Source of the DNA: Poronia punctata
Taxonomy: Eukaryota > Ascomycota > Sordariomycetes > Xylariales > Xylariaceae
DNA: 64,000 bases
NCBI GenBank assembly: GCA_022579005.1
Contig: MU401533.1
Span: forward strand, 1-64,000
Direction: 5' to 3'
The notes beneath the pieces are model-generated. The model saw only the letters and a list, made by a program, of their open reading frames with translations, did not search any database and was not told where the DNA came from. The position numbers and the translations under genes were made by a program. Position 1 is the first letter of the stretch. The number at the start of each line of letters is the position of its first letter. This document shows positions 23,966 through 37,660 of this stretch, piece after piece.

Positions 23966-25963
23966 TTTATATTAAAATATAATATTATCTTACTTATAGT
24001 TTAAACTATTTATAATACTTTATTTTTTTTTTTAAATTAATTTTGTTTATAACTAAATTATAAATTTATTTTATTTTAAATATAATATTAATAATATTTT
24101 TATAAATATTAACTAAAATAGTAGCAAATATAAACTTTATACTTTATAACGCTAGCTTTATAAATAAAGCTTAAAATAAAAAAGCTAATATTAAACTAAA
24201 AATTTTGCTAAAAAAATTTAGGTTTTTTTTAGTTATAGCTAAAGTAATAAATTTATATAAAAATACTTAGCTAAAATTAGCTATTTAAAAATAAGTTAGC
24301 AAATAATTTAATAAATTTAAACTTAGTATAGTATATTATAATAGCGCTATAAACTTAAAAAATATAATAAAGCTAATTAATAAGCATAAAAATTTTTAAT
24401 TTAGCATTTATAATATAGTTTTATAATTAAAAAGTTTAAAAAAAACTATTTTTATAAGTTTATTTAAACTTAAATAAGCTTTGCTATTAATAAAAATTTT
24501 ATTTACTAATATTATAAAAAAATATAGCTAAAGTAAGTTTAATAAAAAAGTAAGTTAACTATATATTAGTATAAGTAATATATTATTTTTAGCTATAATT
24601 TTATATAGTATTTTAATAAGTATATAAAGCTTTAAAAAATAAAGTTTAAAGTAAATAAAAAAATATATAGCTAAAAAAGCATTAGCTAATTATTTTAAAT
24701 TTATATTTATATTAACGCTTATTTATATATAATTATTTAAATTTACGTTAGCTTAATTACTTATATTTTAATAAGTATTTTAAAGCAATATATATATATA
24801 ATAGCGTTTGCTAGCTTTTAACTATTGTTTACTTAAGCAAATATAGGTATTAAAACTGCTTTTTTTGCTAGCGCTTAAAGCTTTTTTATTAAAGCTAATA
24901 AAATTAACATAGCATATAAAAGCTTTAATAGTATATATTTTATTTATTATTAAGGTAACTAGCTAGCTTTTTACTATTTATAAAAAACTAGCAAATAAAA
25001 CTAAAAAATTAAAGTATAGTAGCGTAGCTTTTAATATAAGTTAACTAATTTTTAAATTTATTTTATAAATAAACTATTTATAACTAAATATTTTAACTTT
25101 AATAACTATTAAGATTTTATTACTATATATATAATTTATAAGCTTATATTTTATTAAAAAGTAAAGTAGTTTATATAACTTTAAAATAACTATAAAATTT
25201 AAAAGTAAAAAAACTAGCTTTATATTATTGCTAAAAAACTTTTTAAAATTTATAAAAACTGCGCTAATAACTAAAAAAGTTTTATACTTAAAAGCTTTAT
25301 AGCTAAAAAAATGCTTTATATTATAGCTATACTTTTAAAAAAAGTTAAAATAAATACTTTTATACTTATAAAAATAAAGCAATAGTATAATAAATAGCTA
25401 AAAAAAATAAGCTTTTAATAAAGATTTTATAATAATGCTAACTATTAATATTTACATTTTTAAATATATTTAAAATTATAATAGTATATATATAATTATA
25501 AAAAGTTAAGCTAAAAGCTTTGTTTTATAATTACTTTATATTTAACTAGTAGCTTTAATATATATATAAGTTAAATATACTATATTACTAAATACTTAAC
25601 TACTAATATACTTAGTTAAACATATTAAATTAAAACTATTTAATTTATAAAAAATATAATAGCTTATTAAGCAACCTTATTTTTTAAAGCATGCTTTAAA
25701 GTTTAAAAAAAAACTAAGAAAATATAAGCAATACTACTTTTAAAACCTTAAAAAGCACGCTAAGCATATATAAAAAAAACAAAAAAAAAAAAAATATAAA
25801 ATAGCAAAATTTATATAAATAAGTAGCTAACTTGCTTTTTATTACTTACTACTTTTTTTTTTTATTAGTTTTTTTAACTTTTAAAGCTTAGTAGTAGTAG
25901 TAATAACAATAGCAAAACAAAATACTTTATAGCTTTTTTATTTTTTTAAACTTTTATTATATA

Positions 25964-26440
25964 ACTTTAATAAAGTTAGCTTTAAGTTTTACTAAATACT
26001 AGACTTTAACAAAGTTAGCTTTAAGTCTTACTAAGTACTAAACTTTAGCAAAGTTAGCTTTAAATTTTACTAAATATTAAATTTTAATAAAGTTAGCTTT
26101 AAGTTTTACTAAGTACTAAACTTTAATAAAGTTAACTTTAAGTTTTACTAAGTACTAAATTTTAATAAAGTTAGCTTTAAGTTTTATTAAATATTAAACT
26201 TTAATAAGGTTAGCTTTAAGTCTTGCTAAGTATTAAACTTTAGCAAAGTTAGCTTTAAGTCTTACTAAGTACTAGACTTTAGCAAAGTTAGCTTTAGGTC
26301 TTATTAAGTAAACTAAAATAATAATAAAGTTAATATTAAGTTTTACTAAGCAAACTAAAGCAATAATAAAGTTAGTATTAAGTTTTGCTAAATAAACTAA
26401 AACAATAGCAAAGTTAGTATTAAGTTTTACTAAATAAACT
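25964..26440. repeat. 39-bp tandem array
   Basis: Core word AAAGTTAGCTTTAAG recurs at 25972, 26011 and 26050, an exact 39-bp spacing, and continues for about nine copies. It then grades into a related longer unit containing AAACTAAAGCAATA. Copies differ mostly by C/T and A/G changes. Confidence 0.85.
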
Positions 26441-29400
26441 AAAGCAAAGTTTTTAATTTTTTTAATAGCTTAAATATTAAAACTTTTTTAAAAAACTAAA
26501 GCAATAAAAAAGCTAGTAGTAATAATAATAATAATAATAATAATAATAGCAATAGCTCTTTTTAAAACAGTAATAGTAATTTTTTTATATATAGCTACTA
26601 AGCTAAAAGCATAAAACTTTTAACTAACTATACTAAAAAGCTTAAATATTTATACTTTTTTAGTTGCTAGCTATAATTATTATTTTAGCTAACTAAAAAT
26701 ATTATAATAAAAAAAGCTTTTAATACTTTATTTTTTAAATTAAAAGCAAAAATATTATTTTTTTTTACTAAGTTTATAATAAAAATAAAGTTTTTTTAGT
26801 ACTAAATATATAAATATACTTTAAGCGTTTAAACGCTTTTAAACACAATAAGCCTATTTTTTTTAAGCAAGTTTTTTACTAAGCAATATTAGCTATTACT
26901 ATTTAACTTAAGCTATTTTAACAGTTTAGTTTATAACTAATTATTAATTTTACTTTATATTGCTATATTTATTTATTTAAAATATATATAATATTTTAAA
27001 TTAACTAATAGTTTAATAAATAATTAAAGCTAATTATTTTTATTTTAAGCAAAATTATTAAGCAAGCATATAAAAGTATTAATATTATATAAAGCTTATT
27101 AAATATTAACATACTTATATAAAAATAAAAAGTAGTATTTAAACTTATTTACTAGCTTTTTATTTTAAAATATAAAAATCTTAATTTTATTATAGTAGTA
27201 ATATAATTTTTATAATTTTAACTATATAAATATAGCTAAATATAATGCTTTATTTAGCTTATGCTTAATTTTTTTAAATAACTTTAATTGCTTTTTAGCT
27301 TTTTTTATACTTATATTAATATTATATAGCTTATTTATTTTTAAGATCTTATATAAAACTAGTATTTTAAAGTTTTTAAAATTAATATTACTATTATAAG
27401 TTAAGCAAAGCAAAGTAGTTATAAACTTATTAAAAAAAAATATAGCATTTAAAGCGTAGTTAATAATAATAAGTTAAATAAAAAAACATAGTAAATTTAG
27501 CATAAGCGTATTTAAGTTTAGCTTATTATTTAAAATCTTAATAAAGTTTAACTTAAGCTATTTTTTTTTATAACTAAAGCAGCTATTAGTTAAAAAGTAT
27601 TTAATTTAAATTATATAGTAAAAGTTTTTATTATACTTTTTATTTATTACTGCTTATATAAGCAGCTTAAGCTAAAATTTACTATAACTAAAGCATTGCT
27701 TATAATTAAAGTATTTTTATTAAATTACGCTATAAAGCTTTTAACTAATAAAGTAAACAAAACTTAGTTTTTTAAAATTTATTATACTAGTAGCTATAGC
27801 TTTAGCTTTAAATAACTATAGTAAGTAAAAATAAATAAAAATAAAGCTAAAAATAAATAAATATAGAAAATAAAAAAAAATAAAAATTATAAAAAAAAAA
27901 AGGCTAAGCTAGGTTAAAAAACTAATAAAAAACTTTTATATATATAAAAACGTAATGCTTTATTTATTACTTTTTTTTTCTAGCTTTTTTTTTTTTTACT
28001 TTTTTTATTTTGCTATAATATAAAAAATTCTAATTAAAATATAGCACTACATACTCCTTTATAATAAATCTACTATTAAAACATATAGTTTTTACTATAA
28101 ATAAAAAATATTGCTACTACTAACAACATATTTAATATAGTTAAATACATACCCTAGTACTATAAAATTATTATTTTATACTATTTTTAGCATATAAAAA
28201 AATAATAAATACTATTTTTTATAATTACTTTTTAATAAAGCTTATAAAAGCTAGTATATATATTTATAAATAAATATATTACTTATATAAGCATTAGTAT
28301 AGTATGCTTATAAATATATTTTAAAGTTATATAATCTACTAGTAAATAATATAGCGTCTTATGCTTACTATTTTAACTAAAAGCTATACTATTTAAAGCT
28401 ACTATTTTCTACTTAAATAAAAAGCTTTTAAACTACTAGTTCTTAAAAACTTAAAAGCAATATAAGTTATATATATTAAAATCTATTAGCTTTTTAGTAT
28501 AGTAAACTATTTTCTTTAAAGCTGCTACTACTTTACTTAATAAATTTGCTAAGTACTTAGTAGTATAAGTTAATACGTTTATAAAATATAATTACTTATA
28601 CTTAACTTACTAATATTATACGCTTACTGCCTTTTTTAAATATAGTAGCTATTTTTTAAACTTTTTTTTTAAAGTTAAGCCTTAACCTTTAATTATTTAT
28701 TATAATTATAGTAAGCTAAAACCTTGCTATTTAAAGTTAATAAAGCAAAAATTTAAATAAACTATTGCTAGTGCAAAGCTATACAATTTGCAAGTTATAA
28801 ATAACTAAAAAGCTTTAAAAAATACTAGTTTTTAACTTAATAAAAATATTTAATTAAAACTTATTAATATTAGCTTTAAAAATATTATAGTTATTTAAGT
28901 AATAATATATTATTAAATAAATAATAACTAATTAAATAAGCTATTTATAGTTTTGCTATTAAGTTGTTTAATATGCTTAAATATATATAGCTTATTTTTA
29001 AAATAAAAATATATTGCTAAAAGCTTTTATTACTTTATTTAATAAAATGCTTAAAATAATTTAAGCAGCATAGTATATATTAAGTACTACTTAACCTTAT
29101 TATAATTTTAAAAGCTAAACTTTAAAACCTATAGTGCTATAAGCTATTACTTACTTTATAAAATGCTTGCTTTTAATTATAGCATAAGTTTTATATATTA
29201 TTACTTAACTTACTATAGCTTTAAGCTAAAATTTTTATTTAGCTACCTTATATAATCCTACTTAGCTACTTTGCTATTTTGCTTATAATAAAAAAGTTAA
29301 CTTAGCTTTTAATAGCTATTTACGTTTATAAGCAACTATTAAAGTAGCAGCAATACTAGTATTGCTTTTTTTTTTTTATTATTTTTTTATTTTTATAGCT

Positions 29401-30427
29401 AACTATTATAAAATAGTAAATTAATTTTAACTTTTAAAGCTATAATAATTAAAAAAACTAAGTATTTATTAAAAGCTTTTAAGCTTACTTTTAATAATAA
29501 GTTTATAATAAAATATATAGCAATATTGCTATATTTTATATAAAAAAAAAATTAGTAAAAGCTTTTTATAATAAATACTATAACTAACTTTACTAATAGC
29601 TATTATATATATATATTTTTTATTAACGTATAAGCGCTACGCTTTTATTTTAGTTTATTATTTATTTTACTAGTTTATGCCTTAGTATACTTAATATAAA
29701 AAAAAATAATACTATACGTTATTATATATTATAAGCACAAACTATAGCTTTATTACGCGTTTAAAACCTTACTAAATTAATTTTAAATTACTTTAATACT
29801 TATTATTTAATTATAGTAGCTTATTAGCATTGCTTAGCTATGCTTACTAAAATAATAATATGCTTTAAAAAACGCAGCCTTTTTTAAATAGCTTATATTT
29901 ACTAATTAAATTAAAATATAAGTACTAGATTCTTTTAGTTAAAATAATAAAACTAATAGCTAAATAGCTAAAAGAAGAAGGCAATTTACTATATACTTTA
30001 TTTAAAGTTACTATAACAGCAGCACTTTTGCTATAGCTTAAAAAACTATAATAGCGCTAGTAAAAAAAGTTAACAAATACTATTTAAGTTAAAAAACTAA
30101 GTATGTACTATTATATATAATAGTATTATAATATAACAACGTTATTAGTTACTTATAAATGTTACTATAAGCTATTATAAAGTAGCTAGCCTTTATTATA
30201 AAAGCTATAGCATCTTTTTTACTGCTAAAAGGTAGCTACTATTTTAAATAACAACAAGATTTTATTTTACTTTTTTATACTTATATAAGTTTTTTTTAAA
30301 TATAAGTACTTACTATTATATACTTTTTAAGCCCTTATACCTTTTAATTAATATTTAATTAACTACGTATTAATATTAGCAAAACTAAGCAGTGCTAATA
30401 GTAATGTACTATTTAAAATTTTTAATT

Positions 30428-30580
30428 TTTATATACTTACTAGCTTTATTTAAGTTAAAAACATAGCTTAAAAGCTTTTTATTTAAGTAAGCCGTTTTTA
30501 ATAAATTATTTATATAAAAAAATTTAAAAGTTAACTTATAAAACTATTTTTTTAGTTAATTAAAAAAAGGTTAAAAGAAT
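30428..30580 (+). repeat. Dispersed repeat of about 150 bp, copy A (direct)
   Basis: Starts ATATACTTACTAGCTTTA and includes the segment TTAATAAATTATTTATAT. Direct copies recur at about 30845-30990 and 31347-31490; inverted copies at about 35881-36028 and 36366-36513. Confidence 0.75.
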
Positions 30581-30844
30581 ATAACTTTAAGTGCTTTTTG
30601 CGCTTTTAAATCTTAATATATAGGTAAAGTACTAGGACTTATACTTATAGTGCTTATTATACTTAAAAAAACTAAAAAATTAAATATATACTTAAGTGCT
30701 TTTAAGGCTCTTAGTACTTATTAAAAGTATTAATAAAAGCTATAATATACTTTAGTAGCTAAAGTATACCTTAGTATACTAATATTATTAATAGCTATAA
30801 ATTACTATAATAATAATAAAAAAAGGCTTATAGCTACCTTTTTT

Positions 30845-30990
30845 ATATACTTACTAGCTTTACTTAAGTTAAAAATATAGCTTAAAAGCTTTTTATTTAA
30901 GTAAGCCTTTTTTAATAAATTATTTATATAGGAAATTTTAAAAGTTAACTTATAAAACTACTTTTTTAGCTAGTTAAAAAAAAGTTAAAA
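30845..30990 (+). repeat. Dispersed repeat of about 150 bp, copy B (direct)
   Basis: Near-identical to copy A apart from transitions. Similarity to the copy at 35881-36028 (inverted) extends leftwards through a stretch with AAAGTATAC words, making arms of up to about 300 bp. Confidence 0.75.
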
Positions 30991-31346
30991 AAGCACAACT
31001 TTAAGTACTTTTTATGCTTTAAATACCTAGTTTATAAAAACAATACTAAAGCATATATTAAAAATATTTTTTATATTTAAAATAATTAAAAATTAAAAAG
31101 ACTTTAAGTGCTTTTTAAGCTTTAAATACTTAGGTTATAAAAATAGTACTAAAGCATATACTAAAAGTATTTTTAGTACTTAAAGTAACTAAGTATTAAG
31201 CAAGACTTTATATGCTTTTTAAGCTTTAAATACTTATTATATAGGTAATAATACTATAAAAAGCTATAGTATACTTTAATATACACTGCTAATAACTATA
31301 AATTATTATAAAAATTATTAAAAAAAAGTTATAGCTACTTTTTTTA

Positions 31347-31490
31347 TATACTTACTAACTTTAGCTAAGTTAAAAATATAGCTTAAAAGCTTTATTTTTA
31401 AGTAAAGGATTTTTAATAAATTATTTATATAAAAAATTTTAAAAGTTAACTTATAAAATTACTTTTATAGCTAGTTAAAAAGTAGTTAAA
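31347..31490 (+). repeat. Dispersed repeat of about 150 bp, copy C (direct)
   Basis: Third direct copy, starting TATATACTTACTAACTTTAG, just before the 69-bp array. It is more diverged than A and B. Confidence 0.7.
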
Positions 31491-31599
31491 AAAAATTAAA
31501 CGTAATAAAAAATAATAAATGCTATAAAAGCTATAAAGACCTTATAGCTAAAAAAAAGAAAGTAGTAAAAAAAATATTTGCTTTTATAGTTTTTGCTTT

Positions 31600-33915
31600 T
31601 TAGCTTTATAATACTATATAGCTACTTTAGCTTAGGTACTAAAAGCGTTATAAGCTTTTAAGTAGCTTTTTAGCTTTTTAGCTTTATAATTACTTTAATA
31701 TAAGTATTAAAAGCATAATAAGCTTTTAAAAAGCTTTTAGCTTTACTATACTTTATAGCTAACTAAGTTTAAGTACTAAAAGTATAGTAAGCTTTTAAGT
31801 AGCTTTTTAGCTTTTTAGCTTTATAGTTACTTTAGCTTAAGTATTAAAAGCGTAGTAAGCTTTTAAGTAGCTTTTTAGCTTTTTAGCTTTAAAGTTACTT
31901 TATAGCTACTTTAGCTTAAAAATTAAAAGTATAGTAAGCTTTTAAGTAGCTTTTAGCTTTGTTATACTTTATAGCTAACTAAGTTTAAGTACTAAAAGTG
32001 CTATAAGCTTTTAAGTAGCTTTTTAATTTTTTAGCCTTGCTATACTTTATAGCTAACTAGGTTTAAGTACTAAAAGCGCTAAAAGCTTTAAAGTAGCTTT
32101 TTAGCCTTTTAGCTTTAAAGTTACTTTATAACTACTTTAGCTTAAAAACTAAAAGCATAGTAAGCTTTTAAATAGCTTTTAGCTTTACTATACTTTATAG
32201 CTACTTTAGCTTAAAAACTAAAAGCGCTATAAGCTTTTAAATAGCTTTTAGCCTTATTATACTTTATAGCTAACTAGGTTTAAGTATTAAAAATGCTATA
32301 AGCTTTTAAATAGCTTTTTAGCCTTTTAGCCTTAGCTTAAAAACTAAAAGCGTAATAAGCCTTTAAGTAGCTTTTAGCCTTGCTATACTTTATAATTATT
32401 TTAGCTTAAAAACTAAAAACGCTATAAGCTTTTAAGTAGCTTTTAGCCTTGCTATACTTTATAGCTACTTTAGCTTAAAAATTAAAAGCGCTATAAGCTT
32501 TTAAGTAGCCTTTAGCCTTGCTATATTTTATAGCTACTTTAGCTTAAAAATTAAAAGCGCTATAAGCTTTTAAGTAACTTTTAGCTTTACTATACTTTAT
32601 AGCTACTTTAGCTTAAAAACTAAAAGCGCTATAAGCTTTTAAATAGCCTTTAGCCTTGCTATATTTTATAGCTAACTAAGTTTAAGTATTAAAAGTGCTA
32701 TAAGCTTTTAAGTAGCTTTTTAGCTTTTTAGTTTTAGCTTAAAAACTAAAAGCGTAATAAGCTTTTAAGTAGCTTTTAGCTTTGCTATACTTTATAACTA
32801 CTTTAGCTTAAAAACTAAAAGCGCTATAAGCTTTTAAATAGTTTTTAGCTTTATTATATTTTATAGCTACTTTAGCTTAAAAATTAAAAGTGCTATAAGC
32901 TTTTAAGTAGCTTTTAGCCTTGCTATACTTTATAGCTATTTTAGCTTAAAAACTAAAAGCGCTATAAGCTTTTAAGTAGCTTTTAGCTTTATTATACTTT
33001 ATAGCTACTTTAGCTTAAAAACTAAAAGCGCTATAAGCTTTTAAATAGCTTTTAGCTTTACTATATTTTATAGCTAATTAAGTTTAAGTATTAAAAGCGC
33101 TATAAGCTTTTAAGTAGCTTTTTAGCTTTTTAGCTTTAGTTTAAAAACTAAAAGCGTAATAAGCTTTTAAGTAGCTTTTTAGCCTTTTAGCCTTATAGCT
33201 ACTTTAATATAGGTATTAAAAATATAGTAAGCTTTTAAGTAGCTTTTAGCTTTACTATACTTTATAGCTAATTAGGTCTAGGTATTAAAAGCGCTATAAG
33301 CTTTTAAGTAGCTTTTTAGCTTTACTATATTTTATAGCTACTTTAGCTTAAAAACTAAAAGTGCTATAAGCTTTTAAGTAGCTTTTAGCTTTATTATATT
33401 TTATAGCTAACTAGGTTTAAGTATTAAAAGCGCTATAAGCTTTTAAGTAACTTTTTAGCTTTACTATACCTTATAATTACTTTAATATAAATATTAATAG
33501 CATAATAAGCTTTTAAGTAGCTTTTAGCTTTATTATATCTTATAGCTAGCTAGGTTTAAGTACTAAAAATATAATAAGCTTTTAAGTAGCTTTTAGCTTT
33601 GCTATACTTTATAGCTAACTAGGTTTAAGTACTAAAAGCACTATAAGCTTTTAAATAGCTTTTTAGCTTTTTAGCCCTTTAGCTTTAGTTTAAAAACTAA
33701 AATTGTTATAAGCTTTAAAGTAGCTTTTTAGCTTTAAAGTTATTTTATAGCTAACTAGGTTTAAGTATTTAAAGCGCTATAAGCTTTAAAGCAGCTTTTT
33801 AGCTCTTTAGCTTTAAAGTTACTTTATAGCTATTTTAGCTTAGGTATTAAAAGCGCTATAAGCTTTAAAGTAGCTATTTAGCTTTTTAGCTTTATAGTTA
33901 CTTTATACTTAACTA
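31600..33915. repeat. 69-bp tandem array, about 33 copies
   Basis: The word AAAGCGCTAT (or one-base variants) lies at 32416, 32485, 32554 and 32623, an exact 69-bp period. Units read roughly TAGCTACTTTAGCTTAAAAA ... AAGCTTTTAAGTAGCTTTTAG. Some units carry an alternative AACTAGGTTTAAGT segment, so two unit types are interspersed. A few related units reappear at about 34680-34870. Confidence 0.85.
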
Positions 33916-34979
33916 TAGTTGCTTTAAAAAGTAATAACCGGATTTAATAACTTATATTAAAACTTATTTATTTAAAAGATTAATTACCTTTTTTTTTTAT
34001 AATTTAAAAATTTCTAAAAAATATATTTTACTAATTTATATTAAATATATTTATATATTAATAAAAGTATTTATATATTAATAAAAATAGCTTATATACT
34101 AAGTATAAAACTAGCTTATAAGCTTTAAAATTTAGCAAAATAAAGATTTTTAAACTTTAGTATTTAAAGCTTTATATTATATTAAATAAAAATACGAAAA
34201 ATATAAACTTAGTAAATTTATAAACTAGATTTAAAACCTGGTTTATATATATAAAAGCTTAATTCCTATTTTTATTAATAACATGTTTTTTATATACGCT
34301 ACTTTTATAAAAATTTAGCTAAATATTTAAAATTTTATATAAAACTATTAAACTACGTTTTATAAACTTTAAGTATATATAATAATTATTTAATTACTTA
34401 GTAATTTTAAAACATTTTTTATTAATTTTTATATTAATGTTTAAATATTTTTATTTTTAATAACTATATATTAAATTTATATAAATTATTTTAATAGTAA
34501 TAAAATTATAATAACAACATAAAAAGTTAAAATATAATATGCTAAAAATAGCTTAATGTTTAAAGTATATAAAACTATTTATTTTATATTATATTTTTTA
34601 GTATATATAATTTAGTGCAAGTTTTTTTAAAGTAGAAAATCTATTAAAAAAACCTATTATTACTTTTTAAAACTTATTATAAGTCTAGGTATTAAGCGCG
34701 CTATAACCTTTAAGCTAGCTTTTTAGCCCTTTAGCTTTATAGCTACTTTATAGCTATATTAATTTAAGCAATAAAAGCGCAAAAAGCTTTTAAATAGCTT
34801 TTAAGCTTTATTTTATTTATAAATAACTAAACTTAGGTATTAAAAGCGTAATAAGCTTTTAAATAGCTTTTTAATTTTTGCTTTTTAAGTATTTTTTACG
34901 CTTAATTAATTTTATAATTATTTATTATATAAAAGATATAAATTTAATATATAATAATTATATTATAACGTTTTTAGTT

Positions 34980-35835
34980 TTATATATACTAGGTATTAAG
35001 AGCGCAAGAAGCACCTAAGCCCTTTTTAAAGTAAGTATAGCACCTACTTAGGTATAGGCTTTAATAGCTTTACCTCTTTATATTTTAAGTACTAAAAGCG
35101 TATAAAGTACTTAAGCCCTTTTTAAAGTAGGTATAGCACCTATTTAAGTATAAGCTTAAATAGCCTTGCCTTTTTATATTTTAAGTACTAAAAGCATATA
35201 GAGCACTTAAGCCCTTTTTAAAGTAAATATAGCACTTATTTAAGTATAAGCTTAAATAGCCTTGCCTTTTTATATACTAAGTACTAAAAGCATAAAAAGT
35301 ACTTAAGCCTTTTTTAAAGTAAGTATAATACTTACTTAAATATAAGCTTAAATAGCCTTGCCTTTTTATATACTAAGTACTAAAAATGTAAAAAGCACTT
35401 AAGCCTTTTTTAAAATAAGTATAGCACCTATTTAAATATAAGCTTAAATAGCCTTGCTTTTTTATATTTTAAGTATTAAAAGCGTATAAAGCACTTAAGC
35501 CCTTTTTAAAGTAAATATAGCACCTACTTAAATATAAGCTTAAATAGCCTTGCCTTTTTATATACTAAGTACTAAAAGCATATAAAGTACCTAAGCCCCT
35601 TTTAAAATAAGTATAGTACCTACTTAAGTATAGGCTTAAATAGCCTTACCTTTTTATATACTAAGTACTAAAAGCGTAAAAAGCACTTAAGCCCCTTTTA
35701 AAGTAAGTATAGTACTTACTTAAATATAAGCTTAAATAGCTTTGCTTTTTTATATCTTAGGTACTAAAAGCGTAAAAAGCACTTAAGCCCTTTTTAAAGT
35801 AAGTAAAGCACTTACTTAGGTCTAGGTACTAAAAG
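34980..35835. repeat. 96-bp tandem array, about nine copies
   Basis: ACTAAAAGC recurs at 35091, 35187 and 35283, a 96-bp period. Units include AAGCCCTTTTTAAAGTAAGT and retain more C, including CCC, than the surrounding element. They may therefore be younger or less mutated. Confidence 0.85.
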
Positions 35836-35880
35836 CGCAAGCAGTAGTAAAATCTAGCTATTAGTTTTTAATTTTTATTA

Positions 35881-36028
35881 ACTTTTTTTTAACTACCTTT
35901 TAACTAGCTAAAAAAGTAGTTTTATAAGTTAACTTTTAAAATTTTCTATATAAATAATTTATTAAAAAAAGCTTACTTAAATAAAAAGCTTTTAAGCTAT
36001 ATTTTTAACTTAAGTAAAGCTAGTAAGT
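35881..36028 (-). repeat. Dispersed repeat of about 150 bp, copy D (inverted)
   Basis: Reverse complement of copies A-C, ending with the complement of TATACTTACTAGCTTTACTT. With copy B it forms an inverted pair about 5 kb apart around the 69-bp and 96-bp arrays. Confidence 0.75.
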
Positions 36029-36365
36029 ATATAAAAAAAGCAGCTGCAAGCTTTTTTTAATAATTACTTTAATAATTTATAGTAGTTAGTAATATTATTA
36101 AGTATATTAAAGTATACTATTTTATTATACTTATAATAAGTTTTAAGGGTTATAATAACTACTAAACTATTTTTAGCAATAAATAGTATATATTATATAC
36201 GCTATAAAACCAAAAATATAATAACTATTAAAAAGTTTAAGTTATTAGCTAGTATAAAGATTTATTATAGTTATTAGTGCTTGCTATAATGCTTTAAAGT
36301 ATAGTAAAATATAGTAACTAGCACTTAGTACTATATAAGGCTAATAACTTAACTATTTTTTAACT

Positions 36366-36513
36366 TCTTTTTAATTTAATTAAAAAGTAGTTTTATAAGT
36401 TAACTTTTAAAATTTTTTATATAAATAATTTATTAAAAAAGGCTTACTTAAATAAAAAGTATTTAAGCTATATTTTTAACCTAAATAAAGCTAGTAAATA
36501 TATAAAAAAAGTA
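36366..36513 (-). repeat. Dispersed repeat of about 150 bp, copy E (inverted)
   Basis: Second inverted copy, 480 bases after copy D, mirroring the spacing of the direct copies on the other side. Confidence 0.75.
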
Positions 36514-36799
36514 GCTATAAGCCTTTTTTTATAACTACTATATTATTTATAATTATTAATAGCATATGCTAAAGTATACTATAGCCTTTTTTTTTTAGTA
36601 TTTAATAAAGGATTATAATAGCTACTATAAAATTTAAAGCAAATAGTAGCATATATTATAATTGCTATAGTACTATATTTTTAGTATTTGCTTAAAAATA
36701 TAAGTAACTAATATAGTAATATATAATAGTTAATAATCTTTGCTTAGCTAGCTTAAAGTATAGTATATTTTACAAATTAGCATATAGTACTATACTAAG

Positions 36800-37660
36800 T
36801 ATTAGTAAGTGTTGCCTTTTAGCAATAAAGGGTAATGCTAATAAAAGTAGTTTTATAGTTTTTTAATAAAAAACCTAATTAGTAAATATTAGCAATAAGT
36901 GTTACTTTTTAGCAATAAGAGGTAATGCTAATAAAGGTAGTCTTATAATCTTTTAATAAAAGATCTAATTAGTAGGTATTAATAATAAGTGTTGCTTTTT
37001 AGCACTAAAAGGTAATGCTAATAAAAGTAGTTTTATAGTTTTTTAATAAAAGACTTAATTAGTAAGTGTTAGCAATAAGTGTTGCTTTTTAGTACTAAAG
37101 GGTAACGCTAGTAAAGGTAGTCTTATAGTTTTTTAATAAAGAACTTAACTAGTAAGTAGTAGCAATAGGTGTTGCCTTTTAGCAATAAAGGGTAATGCTA
37201 GTAAAAGTAGTATTATAGCTAGCTTTAAAAGCTAGCTTTAAAAGTGCTGCTTTATAGCAATAAAAAGTAATGCTAATAAAAGTAGTCTTACTATTTTTTA
37301 ATAAACAACCTAACTAGTAAGTATTAGCAATAAGTGCTGCCTTTTAATAATAAGGGGTAATGCTAGTAAAGGTTGCATTATAGTTAGCTTTAAAAGTGTT
37401 GCTTTTTAGTAATAAAAAGTATTGCTAATAAAGGTGGTTTTATAGTCTTTTAATAAAGGACCTCTTTTATAAGTATTAGCAATAAGTGTTGCCTTATAGT
37501 AATAAAAAGTAATGCTAGTAAAGGTAGTTTTATAGTCTTTTAATAAAAAACCTAACTAGTAAGTATTAGTAATAAGTATTGCTTTTTAGCAATAAGAGGT
37601 AATGCTAGTAAAGGTAGCATTATAGTTTTTTAGTAAAAAACCTTTTTAGTAGGTGCTAGT
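36800..37660. repeat. 90-bp tandem array
   Basis: GTTGCCTTTT or a variant lies at 36811, 36901, 36991, 37081 and 37171, an exact 90-bp period. It continues with some shortened units to about 37660. Units include AGCAATAAAGGGTAATGCTA and TTTTTTAATAAAAAACCTAA. Confidence 0.85.

Noticed and set aside
27222..27413. Minus-strand open frame of 63 residues inside the AT-rich block
   Set aside because: K/I/N/L-only composition caused by AT bias, with no family signal. It is not a gene.
25964..37660. Tandem arrays as CRISPR
   Set aside because: No alternation of constant repeat and unique spacer, and the organism is a eukaryote; these are plain diverged tandem repeats.
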